Positions 43,720 to 53,264 of a stretch of DNA of 64,000 nucleotides are shown here, piece by piece. The notes under the pieces were generated by a model. The model was not told the origin of the DNA and searched no databases. It saw nothing but the letters and a program-made list of their open reading frames with translations. How positions within the stretch are numbered: position 1 is the first letter of the stretch; each line of letters opens with the position of its first letter. The translations under genes were made by a program, and so were the position numbers. This stretch comes from Reichenbachiella sp. 5M10 (GTDB lineage Bacteria; Bacteroidota; Bacteroidia; Cytophagales; Cyclobacteriaceae), in contig NZ_MDGR01000007.1 in NCBI RefSeq assembly GCF_002742335.1, positions 810,501 through 874,500 of the forward strand, read 5' to 3'.

Positions 43720-46700
43720 CTATCTCAAAATATACATTTTGCCAAAGCCGTTTTTGAAGCCTTTGTCGCCAGCTGTTTTTCTATGTTTGAAATCTTCCCC
43801 AGGGTTTTTGATGAGGATGCGATAGAGATATACTCCGTTGGCCAATAGGTCTCCGTAATTGTCCCGGCCATCCCACGCGTAGTTGGAGAGGTTGTTGCCA
43901 ATATTGATCGGACCGAGCTCATCCATGAATATCTCTTTGACTACTCTCCCTGTCACGGTCATGATTTGAATTTTGAGATCCTCCGGGTAAGTATCTCCTG
44001 TGAGCGTGAAAACAAAGCGTGTTTGCAAAGAGAAAGGGTTCGGATAGGGATAAAAATTGGTAATGGTCGATTCGTTGATGACTTCAAAGTTGATTTCGTA
44101 GGGGTGAACGCCTGACGCATTGCCCGAGGCGTCGGATGCTTGTACTCGTAGACCATAGAGACCATCACTCATTTTGTCAGGACTGTAGTCAATGATGAAA
44201 TCCTGATCATCCGTCGCAGGTTGCCAATTGACTGCAGCACTGCTGAAAGGAACTCGCACATAATCACAGCCTTCGCAGGGAGATTTGACATAGAAGTTGA
44301 TCCCCAATGTGTCTTCTTTGTGGAGGTATTGGTTTTCATCAGTCATCGATATTTGGATTTTGGGATTGGGGGAGACGATGTCTCCGTCCATGATTTTTAT
44401 TCCATCAAATAGCACGTCGAGTGTGGGGTTGTACTCATCTCCACTCACGTCCATGTAGTCTGCGATGCGGAGGGTGTTGTTGGCGGTATAGATTTCGTAT
44501 TGGTCTGTGGTGTTGACTTCTACCACTAGATCACTTTTTCCAGTATTGTTAAGGGTTTGTAGTTCTAGCTCAAATTGAGCGGAATCGCCTCCTTCCAAAG
44601 CAGCTATGAGTACCGAGTCTTCGGTGGATTTAGATAGTGTGCTATTGAGCAATTTGAACCGCACCTTGATCGAATCGGAAAACGTCTTGTTGGAGATGTT
44701 CCAAAAGGTATAAGAGGCTGTGTGCTCTTCTCCTTCATCTAAGGCTAAATTGGATTCCTGAGTGTGTGTGAGGAGGACTCCTTCGGGAGAGCTCTCGTAG
44801 TTGACCATCCATCCTTTCAATTGTGGGGGGGAGAAATCTACCTTGTCACTCAGCTCTAGGTCGAGACGTAGGTAGGGGTATAGACTTGCATTGATACTGC
44901 TCAAGTCATAGCTGAGATCGACGGAGTTGCCAGCTAGTAGTGTTTCATTGCCAGTAGGTGTTATGCCGTAGATCCGTAGGGTATGTATGTCATCTGCAGG
45001 GTTGCTAGAATCTTCGAGATTTAGACTCACGGAATTCCATGTTTTGGCAGGTCCAATCTTGTTGGTAGAGATGTCTCCTGTGTCGTAGCTACCAATGACA
45101 TCATCTGGCATCACGAGTGTCGCTTGATTGGCAGGTGTAGTAGTGGCCAATATTTCTATGGCAGGCTGACCTGTATTCTTTGATCCCAAAAAGATAAAGG
45201 GATCATCTGTAGTCAGGTTGTCCAGGGTAGTTCGTGGTATACCCAGTGATTCTAGTGCGGTCTTGAATGCATCCGTCCACAGTGAATAGTCCAAAGTGCC
45301 TAATGAAAACACGAGTGCTTTGTCCCCATCAGAGAGGGCATTGATGTAGTCTATGGGGGTGACCGCTCCAGTATAATTGGATTCTTTGAAGTTGAAAATA
45401 TACTCGGGCAGTACACCACAGATGAGTGGGTTTAGTTCTGGTGCAGTAGTGAATGTGATGGGGCTAAAGGGGGCTGAGGATTGCCGTTGGAATGCCAAGA
45501 AATTGATGGTGTTGTTTTCGCAATGGGCATAGGTGTGTGTGGAATTGGTGGTGAAGTAATTGCGGCCTTCGAGTAGGACTTTGGTGTCACTGAATGTATT
45601 GGTGGGGTTTTGTGAACCGTAGGTTTCTACATAAAGATCAAGTTGGGTAGTGACAAAATCCCAAACGTCGTTTTGTAAGGTGAGTCCTGTGAGGTTGGAC
45701 TGTGAGAGTTGTCCGTCACTGACCTGAGCCCAGCCTTCACTTGCTCCTGGTTGATAACTAAACGAACTAGTGACCCATTCGTCATTCTCGTCTGGTAGTG
45801 GGTCAGAGAACCGTGTGCGCCAATAAAATACCGTTTCGTTGGGGATGGCTCCTTTGGAATTTAGGTCAACGGATATTTGTCCGACTACTTTGGCACTCAT
45901 CGACTGTGTGCTGAAGTAGGGGCTGTTGAAAGTACTGACTGTGTCGATTTGGAAATCAAAAGATCGCTCTGTAGAGAAGATGTCGCTCGTTTGGAAAAAG
46001 AAGGTGATCGTGGGGTCCGTCTGAATGCTAAAGTCGGTCGGTAGAAGGTTGAGTGTGCTTCCTTTGGTGAGGAATAGATCAATAGAGGCAGTATTGTTGG
46101 TCTCGTTGAGTTCGTCTACTTCTCCAAAAGGATCAACTTCAACGCGCAGGGTGTTTTGGCCCGCCGCGTTGGTGATCTGGTTGTCGATCGTGAAAGCAAG
46201 TGTGTCTTGGCGCAAGGTTGGGTTATATACGATGGGGCCATAGGTCAAGCTTGTACCGTCAGCGAGTGTTCGGATGACTTGTAGGGTCATCGGTGTGTCA
46301 TCATAGATGCCGAAGTTTTTGATGTTGAATTCGATTTGGAATGAATCAATGGTGGCGAGGAGCTGTTCGTTGTTGAAGGTCTTGATGCTGATCAGGTTGT
46401 CATCGAGAGCATAGTCAGCCTTGTTTGCACCGAAGACTTTGGCGGCAGGATCTCCTTGTAGGTTGGTGAGTTGCACTTGTGCTAGATTGGCTTCACTGGT
46501 GCCGTAATCGGCGAGATAACGCTTGCCTGTTTCTGCTTTGATTTGGCCTACGCCAAGACTAGAAAATTCAGAGTGATTGAAGGCGAGGGTGTAAAACTCG
46601 TCGGTGAAACGCTTGAGGTTGCTAGGAAAGGCGAGGTAGCTGTTGGCCATGAAAGCTGATGCACCTAGGTCTGGAGTCAATATCCAATCTACTCCAAAGG

Positions 46701-48747
46701 ACTCGTTTTCACTGAAAAAATCTCCTGCAAAACAGCCGTTGACCAAAAAGGTAGGGTACTTCCCCTTGTTGTCATAGCCAAACGATGGGTCGGATACTAG
46801 TCCAATTTCGATATCTGTGACAAAGCCACTGGAGTGCCCAAAAAACGTAACCATCATGGCTCCATCGTTGATTTCATCAGAAATATTGATCAGCTCAACA
46901 CTGCTATTATTGTTTTTGGAGATTTGTGCGGTTTCTCCTCCAAGGATGGTGTCTGCGGCGATTTGAGCAAACCCGTTGATGTAGGTTTTGAAGGTCTTGA
47001 GTTCCTGTTCGGAGTTTCCTCCACTTAGGTGGATGAGGTTTTTCTTTCGGAGGTTGTCGTAGGGGAGGCTTTCTTCTTCTATCATCTTGTCGAGATAGGC
47101 TTGGACATGATCTGGCTCTGTAGCGTTGATGCGCCCCGTGGCGATGGTTTCGTACCCTGCGCCACCGTCTAGCCCAGTCGAAAATTCGGCATCACCTCCT
47201 GGGTAGCCAAAGGTAGGTACGAGATGTCGTACGGTTGCAGTATTGGGGTCTTGTCGGTAGTAACTTGCTTGGACATTCGAGCTTTTTCCGATAAGGAAAA
47301 GAAACTCTGGAGCCCCTTGGTCATACATGTACTCACAAAATCGTCGGATGGCGAGGGGAGAAGGTAATCCGTAATTGAATTGATCAAATACCATGTCTAT
47401 GTCGAGGGCAAGTACTTGGTGTCCTCCACCTGCCAAGGTTTCACGATAGCTGCTATAGGCAGCAATCTGATCAGGTTGTCCGTCTGAGGTGTTGGCGTGG
47501 AGGTTGGAATGAGAAATGATCAAGTAGTTGTATTGGCTGGGGTCAAAGTTGCGGAAGGAGGTCGCCTGAATCTGCCCCACTGTTTTGTAACCCGACTGGG
47601 CGTATAGTGAACGATCGATGTCTGTATTGGGTATGATGGCATTGAACTCCGACACGAATTCATTGAGGCCGATTTGTACGGGATCGGATGGAGTAGTGAT
47701 GTCATAGAGGAGGATGTTGGTGAGTGAATTTTGTACTTCGATGTAGGACTTGCCTTGGGTGCTTGTAGGGAGGAGTAGGTGGTGCTCAGAGCTGTTGTTG
47801 AAATCAAAGCCTTTGCTGTATAAGACTTTGGTATACGCCATGGCTACTCGATCTCCTGCGCCATTGACGCCTTTGATACTGGCTTGGATGTAGAGGTCTC
47901 CTGCTGCCGAGATATCAGTCCATTGTAGCGGTTGATTGATTAGATAGTTCTCGTCTTTGTTGAAGCTGGCTGTCTCGATGAGGCGTAGACTGGTGGAGTT
48001 GGGGCCTACGTAGACATCAACTTCATGTGCATTGTTGTTGCCGCCGGAGAGTAGCATCTCTATACTTGGCGTATAGCCCCCCTGCACCACAGGGGTCAAT
48101 CCTGTCAATGTGTGAGTGATGGATTGATTTTGACGGTAGAAAGTACCCGTCCATCCTTCGTAAAAGTCATAACTACCTAGAATCGTTTCGTTCGTGAACC
48201 CATAGCTCTGTCCTTCGTAATAGGTGTTGGAAAACACGTTGCGCTTTTCTTCGATGTAGTAGCTTTCGGTAGGTAATCCGTCGATATTATTTTCTGAGAA
48301 TTCGGTAATTCGCTTGCCAAAATTCAAGTCCAATCGATAGGTCAGGAAGTATGCCGAAGAGTCTGAGAAGAGGTTGTAATACGTGTGAGGTTGCGCACTG
48401 GGATCGACATAGAGAGGGGTGTCCGTGGTGCCGTCATTTTTTTGTCCATAGAAGGCAATGTAATCTCCAGAGTTGAAAACCCCGTCTTGTTGACCTTCGA
48501 CCCATAGGGCTATTTCTTGGCCCAAGTGATACATTTGGAACTTACGAGGATCGATACTGCCTACAGGGATGCCTGCCGCTGCGAGTTGGGCGCGCGTGAG
48601 TTGATAGATGCCGTCTTCGGCGATTGTTATTTTGAAGTAGCTCTGGTTGTGGTTGATCCATTCATTGCCATAGGGTTGTGCTAGCACAGAGTGACAGGTC
48701 AGTGCTACGGCCAGCAATATCAGTAGGTGTAGCTTATTTTTTGTCAT
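43720..48747 (-). CDS. porU2: type IX secretion sortase-like protein PorU2
   Basis: A 1675-residue secreted protein with a signal peptide ending SVLAQ. The central C25 (gingipain-type) peptidase has a catalytic histidine in VTFFGHSSGFV (about residue 635) and cysteine in FLVNGCFAGDF (about 671). CARDB-like beta domains follow, and the end is a type IX-like C-terminal module (YPYPNPFSLQTR, WDGRDNYGDLLANGVYLYRI). PorU removes the C-terminal signal of type IX cargo and attaches it to the surface; PorU2 is a longer Cytophagales relative. It overlaps porV2 by 14 bases and follows it on the transcript. Confidence 0.85.
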   Translation of the reverse strand: MTKNKLHLLILLAVALTCHSVLAQPYGNEWINHNQSYFKITIAEDGIYQLTRAQLAAAGIPVGSIDPRKFQMYHLGQEIALWVEGQQDGVFNSGDYIAFYGQKNDGTTDTPLYVDPSAQPHTYYNLFSDSSAYFLTYRLDLNFGKRITEFSENNIDGLPTESYYIEEKRNVFSNTYYEGQSYGFTNETILGSYDFYEGWTGTFYRQNQSITHTLTGLTPVVQGGYTPSIEMLLSGGNNNAHEVDVYVGPNSTSLRLIETASFNKDENYLINQPLQWTDISAAGDLYIQASIKGVNGAGDRVAMAYTKVLYSKGFDFNNSSEHHLLLPTSTQGKSYIEVQNSLTNILLYDITTPSDPVQIGLNEFVSEFNAIIPNTDIDRSLYAQSGYKTVGQIQATSFRNFDPSQYNYLIISHSNLHANTSDGQPDQIAAYSSYRETLAGGGHQVLALDIDMVFDQFNYGLPSPLAIRRFCEYMYDQGAPEFLFLIGKSSNVQASYYRQDPNTATVRHLVPTFGYPGGDAEFSTGLDGGAGYETIATGRINATEPDHVQAYLDKMIEEESLPYDNLRKKNLIHLSGGNSEQELKTFKTYINGFAQIAADTILGGETAQISKNNNSSVELINISDEINDGAMMVTFFGHSSGFVTDIEIGLVSDPSFGYDNKGKYPTFLVNGCFAGDFFSENESFGVDWILTPDLGASAFMANSYLAFPSNLKRFTDEFYTLAFNHSEFSSLGVGQIKAETGKRYLADYGTSEANLAQVQLTNLQGDPAAKVFGANKADYALDDNLISIKTFNNEQLLATIDSFQIEFNIKNFGIYDDTPMTLQVIRTLADGTSLTYGPIVYNPTLRQDTLAFTIDNQITNAAGQNTLRVEVDPFGEVDELNETNNTASIDLFLTKGSTLNLLPTDFSIQTDPTITFFFQTSDIFSTERSFDFQIDTVSTFNSPYFSTQSMSAKVVGQISVDLNSKGAIPNETVFYWRTRFSDPLPDENDEWVTSSFSYQPGASEGWAQVSDGQLSQSNLTGLTLQNDVWDFVTTQLDLYVETYGSQNPTNTFSDTKVLLEGRNYFTTNSTHTYAHCENNTINFLAFQRQSSAPFSPITFTTAPELNPLICGVLPEYIFNFKESNYTGAVTPIDYINALSDGDKALVFSLGTLDYSLWTDAFKTALESLGIPRTTLDNLTTDDPFIFLGSKNTGQPAIEILATTTPANQATLVMPDDVIGSYDTGDISTNKIGPAKTWNSVSLNLEDSSNPADDIHTLRIYGITPTGNETLLAGNSVDLSYDLSSINASLYPYLRLDLELSDKVDFSPPQLKGWMVNYESSPEGVLLTHTQESNLALDEGEEHTASYTFWNISNKTFSDSIKVRFKLLNSTLSKSTEDSVLIAALEGGDSAQFELELQTLNNTGKSDLVVEVNTTDQYEIYTANNTLRIADYMDVSGDEYNPTLDVLFDGIKIMDGDIVSPNPKIQISMTDENQYLHKEDTLGINFYVKSPCEGCDYVRVPFSSAAVNWQPATDDQDFIIDYSPDKMSDGLYGLRVQASDASGNASGVHPYEINFEVINESTITNFYPYPNPFSLQTRFVFTLTGDTYPEDLKIQIMTVTGRVVKEIFMDELGPINIGNNLSNYAWDGRDNYGDLLANGVYLYRILIKNPGEDFKHRKTAGDKGFKNGFGKMYILR

Positions 48748-49810
48748 TGAACCTGGCTTTTAATGATAATACATGTGAATAGGGGGACTCTGCTTGATCT
48801 CCAATGTCTGTCAGTGCATAGTCGATGCTGAAACTGGTCAATTGCACTCCTACTCCAAAATTGGGTTGGAAGATGGTCGTGTACGAACGGTCAAAGTTTT
48901 GAATTTCTTGAAACTGTCCGACTCCAAAACGAACGAAGAAGCGGTCGACATAAGCGATTTCTATCCCCGCTCTTGGGTCAAGTGATAAGCTTTCGGATTT
49001 GATGACGGTATTGCGTTTGCCATCTAGGGTCATCTCTAGATCGAGAGACCATAGTATACTGAATCGCTCTTTGATGTCTAGCAGATAGCTGGCACCCAAT
49101 AGAGCTCGAGGCAAGGTGATTTCGATGGAGTTTTCGGGAATGGTGTTGCCTGTCTGCGTGTAGATGTCTGCAATCATCGAAGTGTTGTGGCTCCAGGTGT
49201 TATATGTACCTGTGATATCCTTGAGCATGAGTCCTAGGTGGACGTTTTTGAGTTTTTTTTGAAAACCTACATCGAGACCGTAACCCCATGCCGAAGCAAA
49301 ACTACCTGCACTGCGATAGATGATTTTGGCATTGACTCCAGCTTGCAAACCGCCGAGTACCTTGAGTTTTCTTGCGTAGGAGAACAAAAAGGCATAGTCA
49401 GCGGACGAAAAAAACTTGATGTTGTCGTAGTTGAGTGCGCCGTTGGCATCATAAAGGTAGCGGGTGTCGGGGATGTCATCGATTCCGAGTCGGATAGCTG
49501 ATAGACCGAGTGTGCTGAGGCTGTCGATGCGTGTTGAGAAGGCGGCATAATCGTAGTTGGCAATCCCTGCGAAATACTGTGCATGCATGAGAGAGGCGTT
49601 GTACTGATCTACTTGACGGTTGAGTCCAGCGGGATTCCAGTAACCAGCGGTGACGTCATCTGACACTGAGGTATAGGCACCACTCATTGCGAGGGCTCTA
49701 GCATCTACTCCGATGGCCAAAAATTCATTGCTGTATTTGGGAGTATTGGTCTGTGCCAGCACCTCCAGTGTAGCCCACCAAAACACAAAAAACAGTAGCG
49801 TATATTTCAA
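48734..49810 (-). CDS. porV2: PorV-like outer-membrane shuttle protein PorV2
   Basis: A 358-residue outer-membrane beta-barrel with signal peptide ending EVLAQ, and the family pattern FLAIGVDARALAMSGAYTSV followed by GYWNPAGLN. PorV carries type IX cargo from the translocon to the PorU sortase. The overlap with porU2 suggests they form a complex, as PorV and PorU do in Porphyromonas. A Bacteroidota promoter lies 26 bases upstream. Confidence 0.85.
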   Translation of the reverse strand: MKYTLLFFVFWWATLEVLAQTNTPKYSNEFLAIGVDARALAMSGAYTSVSDDVTAGYWNPAGLNRQVDQYNASLMHAQYFAGIANYDYAAFSTRIDSLSTLGLSAIRLGIDDIPDTRYLYDANGALNYDNIKFFSSADYAFLFSYARKLKVLGGLQAGVNAKIIYRSAGSFASAWGYGLDVGFQKKLKNVHLGLMLKDITGTYNTWSHNTSMIADIYTQTGNTIPENSIEITLPRALLGASYLLDIKERFSILWSLDLEMTLDGKRNTVIKSESLSLDPRAGIEIAYVDRFFVRFGVGQFQEIQNFDRSYTTIFQPNFGVGVQLTSFSIDYALTDIGDQAESPYSHVLSLKARFNDKK

Positions 49811-49835
49811 ATTGAAACGTTAAGAGTAACCCTAG

Positions 49836-49867
49836 CAAAGGTAGATACATTGTGCTGATTGGTCAAT
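49836..49867 (-). promoter_or_regulatory. porV2-porU2 promoter
   Basis: On the minus strand TACCTTTG (49843-49836) matches TAnnTTTG, with ATTG (49867-49864) 20 bases upstream at the -33 position. It lies 26 bases before the porV2 start codon. Confidence 0.55.
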
Positions 49868-49981
49868 ACAAAGTGTATATCAAGATGGGACATGTAATGG
49901 CAATTCATGATTTTTTATTGATTTATTCCGAGTTTTTATTTGATTATTTCAAGTAATGTAAGAAAAAGTGAAGTTTTCTCA

Positions 49982-50121
49982 CCCAGTACTGGGCTATGCA
50001 AGGTACTTTTCCGTACAGAATAATATCCAATGAAAAAAATGCCAGACTGGCAAGACGAACTTGAATTCTAAAACTATGATTTCATTATTAATTATTCTGT
50101 TGGTATTCTTGGTGTATACAC
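49982..50121. promoter_or_regulatory. three palindromes in the gap before padR
   Basis: Perfect palindromes occur at 49982-49993 (CCCAGTACTGGG), 50040-50052 (TGCCAG-A-CTGGCA) and 50112-50121 (GTGTATACAC). PadR repressors bind short inverted repeats next to their own gene, so the last one, which lies 34 bases before the preferred padR start, is the best operator candidate. The rest of the 345-base gap shows no larger gene. Confidence 0.4.
50030..50071 (+). CDS. possible 13-residue micro-ORF upstream of padR
   Basis: ATG at 50030 opens a 13-codon frame, MKKMPDWQDELEF, that stops at 50071, four bases before the ATG of a second tiny frame. Nothing but position and a reasonable amino-acid mix supports translation. 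It could be a leader peptide or the frameshifted start of a small membrane protein. Confidence 0.2.
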   Translation: MKKMPDWQDELEF

Positions 50122-50129
50122 TGGGGTGA
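50076..50129 (+). CDS. possible 17-residue hydrophobic micro-ORF
   Basis: ATG at 50076 opens MISLLIILLVFLVYTLG, a single membrane helix, ending in TGA at 50127-50129. That stop overlaps, as GTGA, a GTG that is in frame with padR, so translation could be coupled. The GTGTATACAC palindrome lies inside it. Support is composition and overlap only. Confidence 0.28.
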   Translation: MISLLIILLVFLVYTLG

Positions 50130-50155
50130 TAGCAATGGAGCAAAAGAGAAAGAGT

Positions 50156-50491
50156 ATGAAGATAGAGAATACACAAGTCCAAATGAGAAAGGGTATCCTC
50201 GAGTACTGTGTTTTGAAAATCATATCACGAGGCGAGGTATACGCATCAGATATGATCGAGGAGTTGACCTCCGCCAAAATCATGGTGGTGGAAGGTACGC
50301 TCTATCCTTTGTTGACACGATTGAGAAAAGCGGGGCTTGTAGACTACAAATGGGTGGAGTCAAATTCGGGACCGCCGCGTAAGTATTACACGATTACCTC
50401 GGAGGGGGTAGAGTTTCTCGGACACTTGGACGAGACATGGAAGCAGTTGGTTGCTTCTACAAAGAAAATATCGACCAACAAGGCTTCGTGA
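50156..50491 (+). CDS. PadR-family transcriptional regulator
   Basis: A 111-residue winged-helix repressor; the ATG at 50156 gives the family start MKIENTQVQMRKGILEYCVL, though an ATG at 50135 or GTG at 50126 is in frame. Later marks are EGTLYPLLTRLRKAGLVDYKW and SGPPRKYYTITSEG. It has the short single-domain form common in Bacteroidota. It precedes a PspC/DUF2807 gene by 55 bases and probably represses that pair in response to envelope conditions. Confidence 0.9.
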   Translation: MKIENTQVQMRKGILEYCVLKIISRGEVYASDMIEELTSAKIMVVEGTLYPLLTRLRKAGLVDYKWVESNSGPPRKYYTITSEGVEFLGHLDETWKQLVASTKKISTNKAS

Positions 50492-50546
50492 TGAAGCGGA
50501 TCAGCGATGGATACAGTCATAACCAGTCGAACAAAATGAAAGGACA

Positions 50547-53087
50547 ATGAAAAAGAATATCAGTATAAATATAAGTGGAATCATATTTCACATCGAGGAG
50601 GATGGATATTCCAGCCTCAAATCCTATCTCGAAACAATCAATCGATACTTCTCCAGTTATGAAGATAGTCTTGAGATTATCTCAGACATAGAGAGCCGTA
50701 TTGCCGAGATTTTTTTGACCAAACTCAGTGATGGCAAGCAAGTCATTACGCTTGAGGATGTAGAAGCTCTCATCCAAACAATGGGGACTATTGCAGATTT
50801 TGATGCGATCGAATCTGACGATGACTCTGCTTCTAATACGAGTCAGCGTACCTCTACCGAAGATGAGTCAGCATACGAAGCAGACGAAAGATCAAAAGAA
50901 CAAAGTGGGGGAGCCGATGATTTGGGAAAGAAACGCCTGTTTAGAGACGAGCGTCGCAAAGTCCTCGGAGGAGTGGCAGCAGGGGTAGCTTATTTTTTCT
51001 CCATTGACCCACTTTGGGTTCGTTTGCTGATGGTTGCGCTACTGATCAATTTATTCAATTTTGGGTTTAGCGGGGGTGTTTTCTTGACTTACCTTGTGCT
51101 TTGGATTGTCATTCCTGTGTCGTCTACATTGGGTGATGAAGAGAGTGTCAAGAAGATGTTTCGGAACCCAGAAAACCAAGTGGTTGGCGGGATCGCATCA
51201 GGGATTGCAGCGTATTTCGGTATAGATGTCACGGTCGTACGCTTGCTTTTTGTCTTGTCAATCTTTTTGGGTGGTTCGGGGGTCATATTGTACATCATCC
51301 TCTGGATGATCACTCCAGTCGCCAAGACGATCACCGAAAAGATGCAGATGCAAGGAGAGCCTGTGACGCTTTCCAATATACAAAACACAGTGACGCGTAG
51401 TTTAAAGAACAAAGAGGGGGAAGAAAGTGCTTTCGCTAAGGTTTTATTATTCCCGTTTCGTGTTGTGTCGGAACTGTTTCGAGTCCTAGCCAAACTGATA
51501 GGCCCTTTGTCCAAGTTGATTGTCAATATAGTGCGAGTTTTTGTAGGTATTGTGATCGTATTGCTAGGGTTGGTGTCGATGGTAGGTTTGCTGGCTGCTG
51601 CGGGCGTTTTCATTGGTCTGTTTGCTGGGAGTTCGGATATATTGACCATGGATGTGTTGCCATTGGAAATTCTGCCACAGAGTTTTTCTCCTTGGGCCTA
51701 CGTGGCAGTGTTGATCGTGTCTTTCATGCCCGTATTGATGGTGACTCTGCTAGGCGTTTCATTGCTGGCCAAGCGTCTAGTGATCAGTGCGGCGATCGGC
51801 TGGGCTGTTTTGGGGGTGTGGTTGATCGGGGTAGTCATGGCGCTATTTACTATACCCAATGTTATCTATAGCTTCAAAGAAGAAGGCGAGTACAAGGAGG
51901 AGTTGGTATTTGAAATCAACCCCGAAGAGCCGTTGATTTTACTGCTTTCGGAAGAACAGGTCAGTTATTTGCGAGCCCCGAGCCTCTTTCTGAAAGAGAG
52001 TAGAGATACGCTGGTCCACTTGCGAATGACCAAAGTAGGACGGGGCAAATCCAGAGCGGAAGCTATTCAAAACTCAAAAATGATAACTTATGGCGTGAGC
52101 CAAGATGGAAATGAACTGACTTTTGATTCGCGTTTTATGTTTGCCAAAGAGGCCAAGTTTAGGGGACAGAAAATCGAGATGACACTCTATGTTCCCTATG
52201 GAAAGGTGTTTGTGATGGATGATGAAATGAGGGAAGTATTGAACTGGAGTTTCCTTCGCTCAGGGTTCAACTACTATGATGTCAATGAAAGCAACGAATG
52301 GGTATTTGTGGAAGACGGATTGAAGTGTGTCACGTGTGAGGCAGATGACCAAGAGGAACGTGAAAATGCAATCGAAAAGGGAGTACATGATGAGAAGGAG
52401 ATCGAACGAAAAGTCGAGTCAGAGCTCCATCGTCAAGGGGATGAGAATTCGATGGTTTTTGATTTGGAAGGCTTTGATAGGGTAGAGGTGCATGGTGTGT
52501 ATCGAGTGTTTATCGAGCAGAGTGATGCCTATCATGTCATGGTGCGTGGTAGTGACGAGATGAAGCGCAACGTAGTGGTCAAGCAATATGATCGTATTCT
52601 TGAAGTCAATATGATTGACAAAAAATGGGGTTTGCTAAAGGATGTAAACATGGAGGATAAACCAGAGCTCTACATCACGATGCCTGCGCTCAAGGGGATC
52701 GAATCATCGGGGTTATGTGAGATCAGTGTAGATCGCTATGATGTAGACGAGTTTGAGGTCGACTTGTCTGGTGCTGCAATATGTACCCTGCACTTGGATG
52801 CTCAGGAGCTGGATGTGGAGCTATCCGGAGCTGCGGTGCTGGAGCTAGGAGGCAGAGCAGATTATATGAGTGTAGACCTGTCTGGAGCTTCGACACTCAA
52901 GGGGTACGATATGGAAGCCAAGTCCTTGGATGTGTCTGCCAAAGGAGCTTCTGCAGGCAAAGTCCGAGCGATAGAGAGATTGGAGGTTGAGGTTTCTGGT
53001 ATCAGTAATGTTCGTTACCAGGGAGATCCCAAAAACAAAAGATTTGACGAAAGCGGCATGGGACATGTCAAGCGGTCTTTCGACTAA
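50547..53087 (+). CDS. PspC-domain membrane protein with DUF2807 C-terminus
   Basis: An 846-residue protein. Residues 1-90 are a Bacteroidota-specific N-terminal region (INISGIIFHIEEDGYSSLKS) with an acidic linker. Two PspC domains follow: RKVLGGVAAGVAYFFSIDPLW near 135 and NQVVGGIASGIAAYFGIDVTV near 208. Four to five further membrane helices extend to about 445, then a large extracytoplasmic part that ends in a beta-helical DUF2807 repeat (VDLSGAAICTLHL, VELSGAAVLELGG, VDLSGASTLKGYD). It is likely an envelope-stress sensor or effector regulated by the upstream PadR protein. Confidence 0.9.
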   Translation: MKKNISINISGIIFHIEEDGYSSLKSYLETINRYFSSYEDSLEIISDIESRIAEIFLTKLSDGKQVITLEDVEALIQTMGTIADFDAIESDDDSASNTSQRTSTEDESAYEADERSKEQSGGADDLGKKRLFRDERRKVLGGVAAGVAYFFSIDPLWVRLLMVALLINLFNFGFSGGVFLTYLVLWIVIPVSSTLGDEESVKKMFRNPENQVVGGIASGIAAYFGIDVTVVRLLFVLSIFLGGSGVILYIILWMITPVAKTITEKMQMQGEPVTLSNIQNTVTRSLKNKEGEESAFAKVLLFPFRVVSELFRVLAKLIGPLSKLIVNIVRVFVGIVIVLLGLVSMVGLLAAAGVFIGLFAGSSDILTMDVLPLEILPQSFSPWAYVAVLIVSFMPVLMVTLLGVSLLAKRLVISAAIGWAVLGVWLIGVVMALFTIPNVIYSFKEEGEYKEELVFEINPEEPLILLLSEEQVSYLRAPSLFLKESRDTLVHLRMTKVGRGKSRAEAIQNSKMITYGVSQDGNELTFDSRFMFAKEAKFRGQKIEMTLYVPYGKVFVMDDEMREVLNWSFLRSGFNYYDVNESNEWVFVEDGLKCVTCEADDQEERENAIEKGVHDEKEIERKVESELHRQGDENSMVFDLEGFDRVEVHGVYRVFIEQSDAYHVMVRGSDEMKRNVVVKQYDRILEVNMIDKKWGLLKDVNMEDKPELYITMPALKGIESSGLCEISVDRYDVDEFEVDLSGAAICTLHLDAQELDVELSGAAVLELGGRADYMSVDLSGASTLKGYDMEAKSLDVSAKGASAGKVRAIERLEVEVSGISNVRYQGDPKNKRFDESGMGHVKRSFD

Positions 53088-53108
53088 AGGTTAGAATTCA
53101 AGTGAGTG

Positions 53109-53138
53109 ACCCGAGCCAAAACGTTGGTTCGGGTTTTT
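53109..53138 (+). terminator. terminator after the PspC gene
   Basis: A nine-pair stem, ACCCGAGCC (53109-53117) and GGTTCGGGT (53126-53134) with one G-T pair and an eight-base loop, runs into five T residues. It ends the padR-pspC transcript. Confidence 0.85.
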
Positions 53139-53264
53139 GTGTTCTTAGGAGTTGTAGATTTCTAACTAATTTTCAAATCATGATGCAACCCTTGGGTGAG
53201 AATCTCCATCTTGCTTATGAAGATATCCGAAATCAGGAATAAAATATACAGAACCAACGGAACC

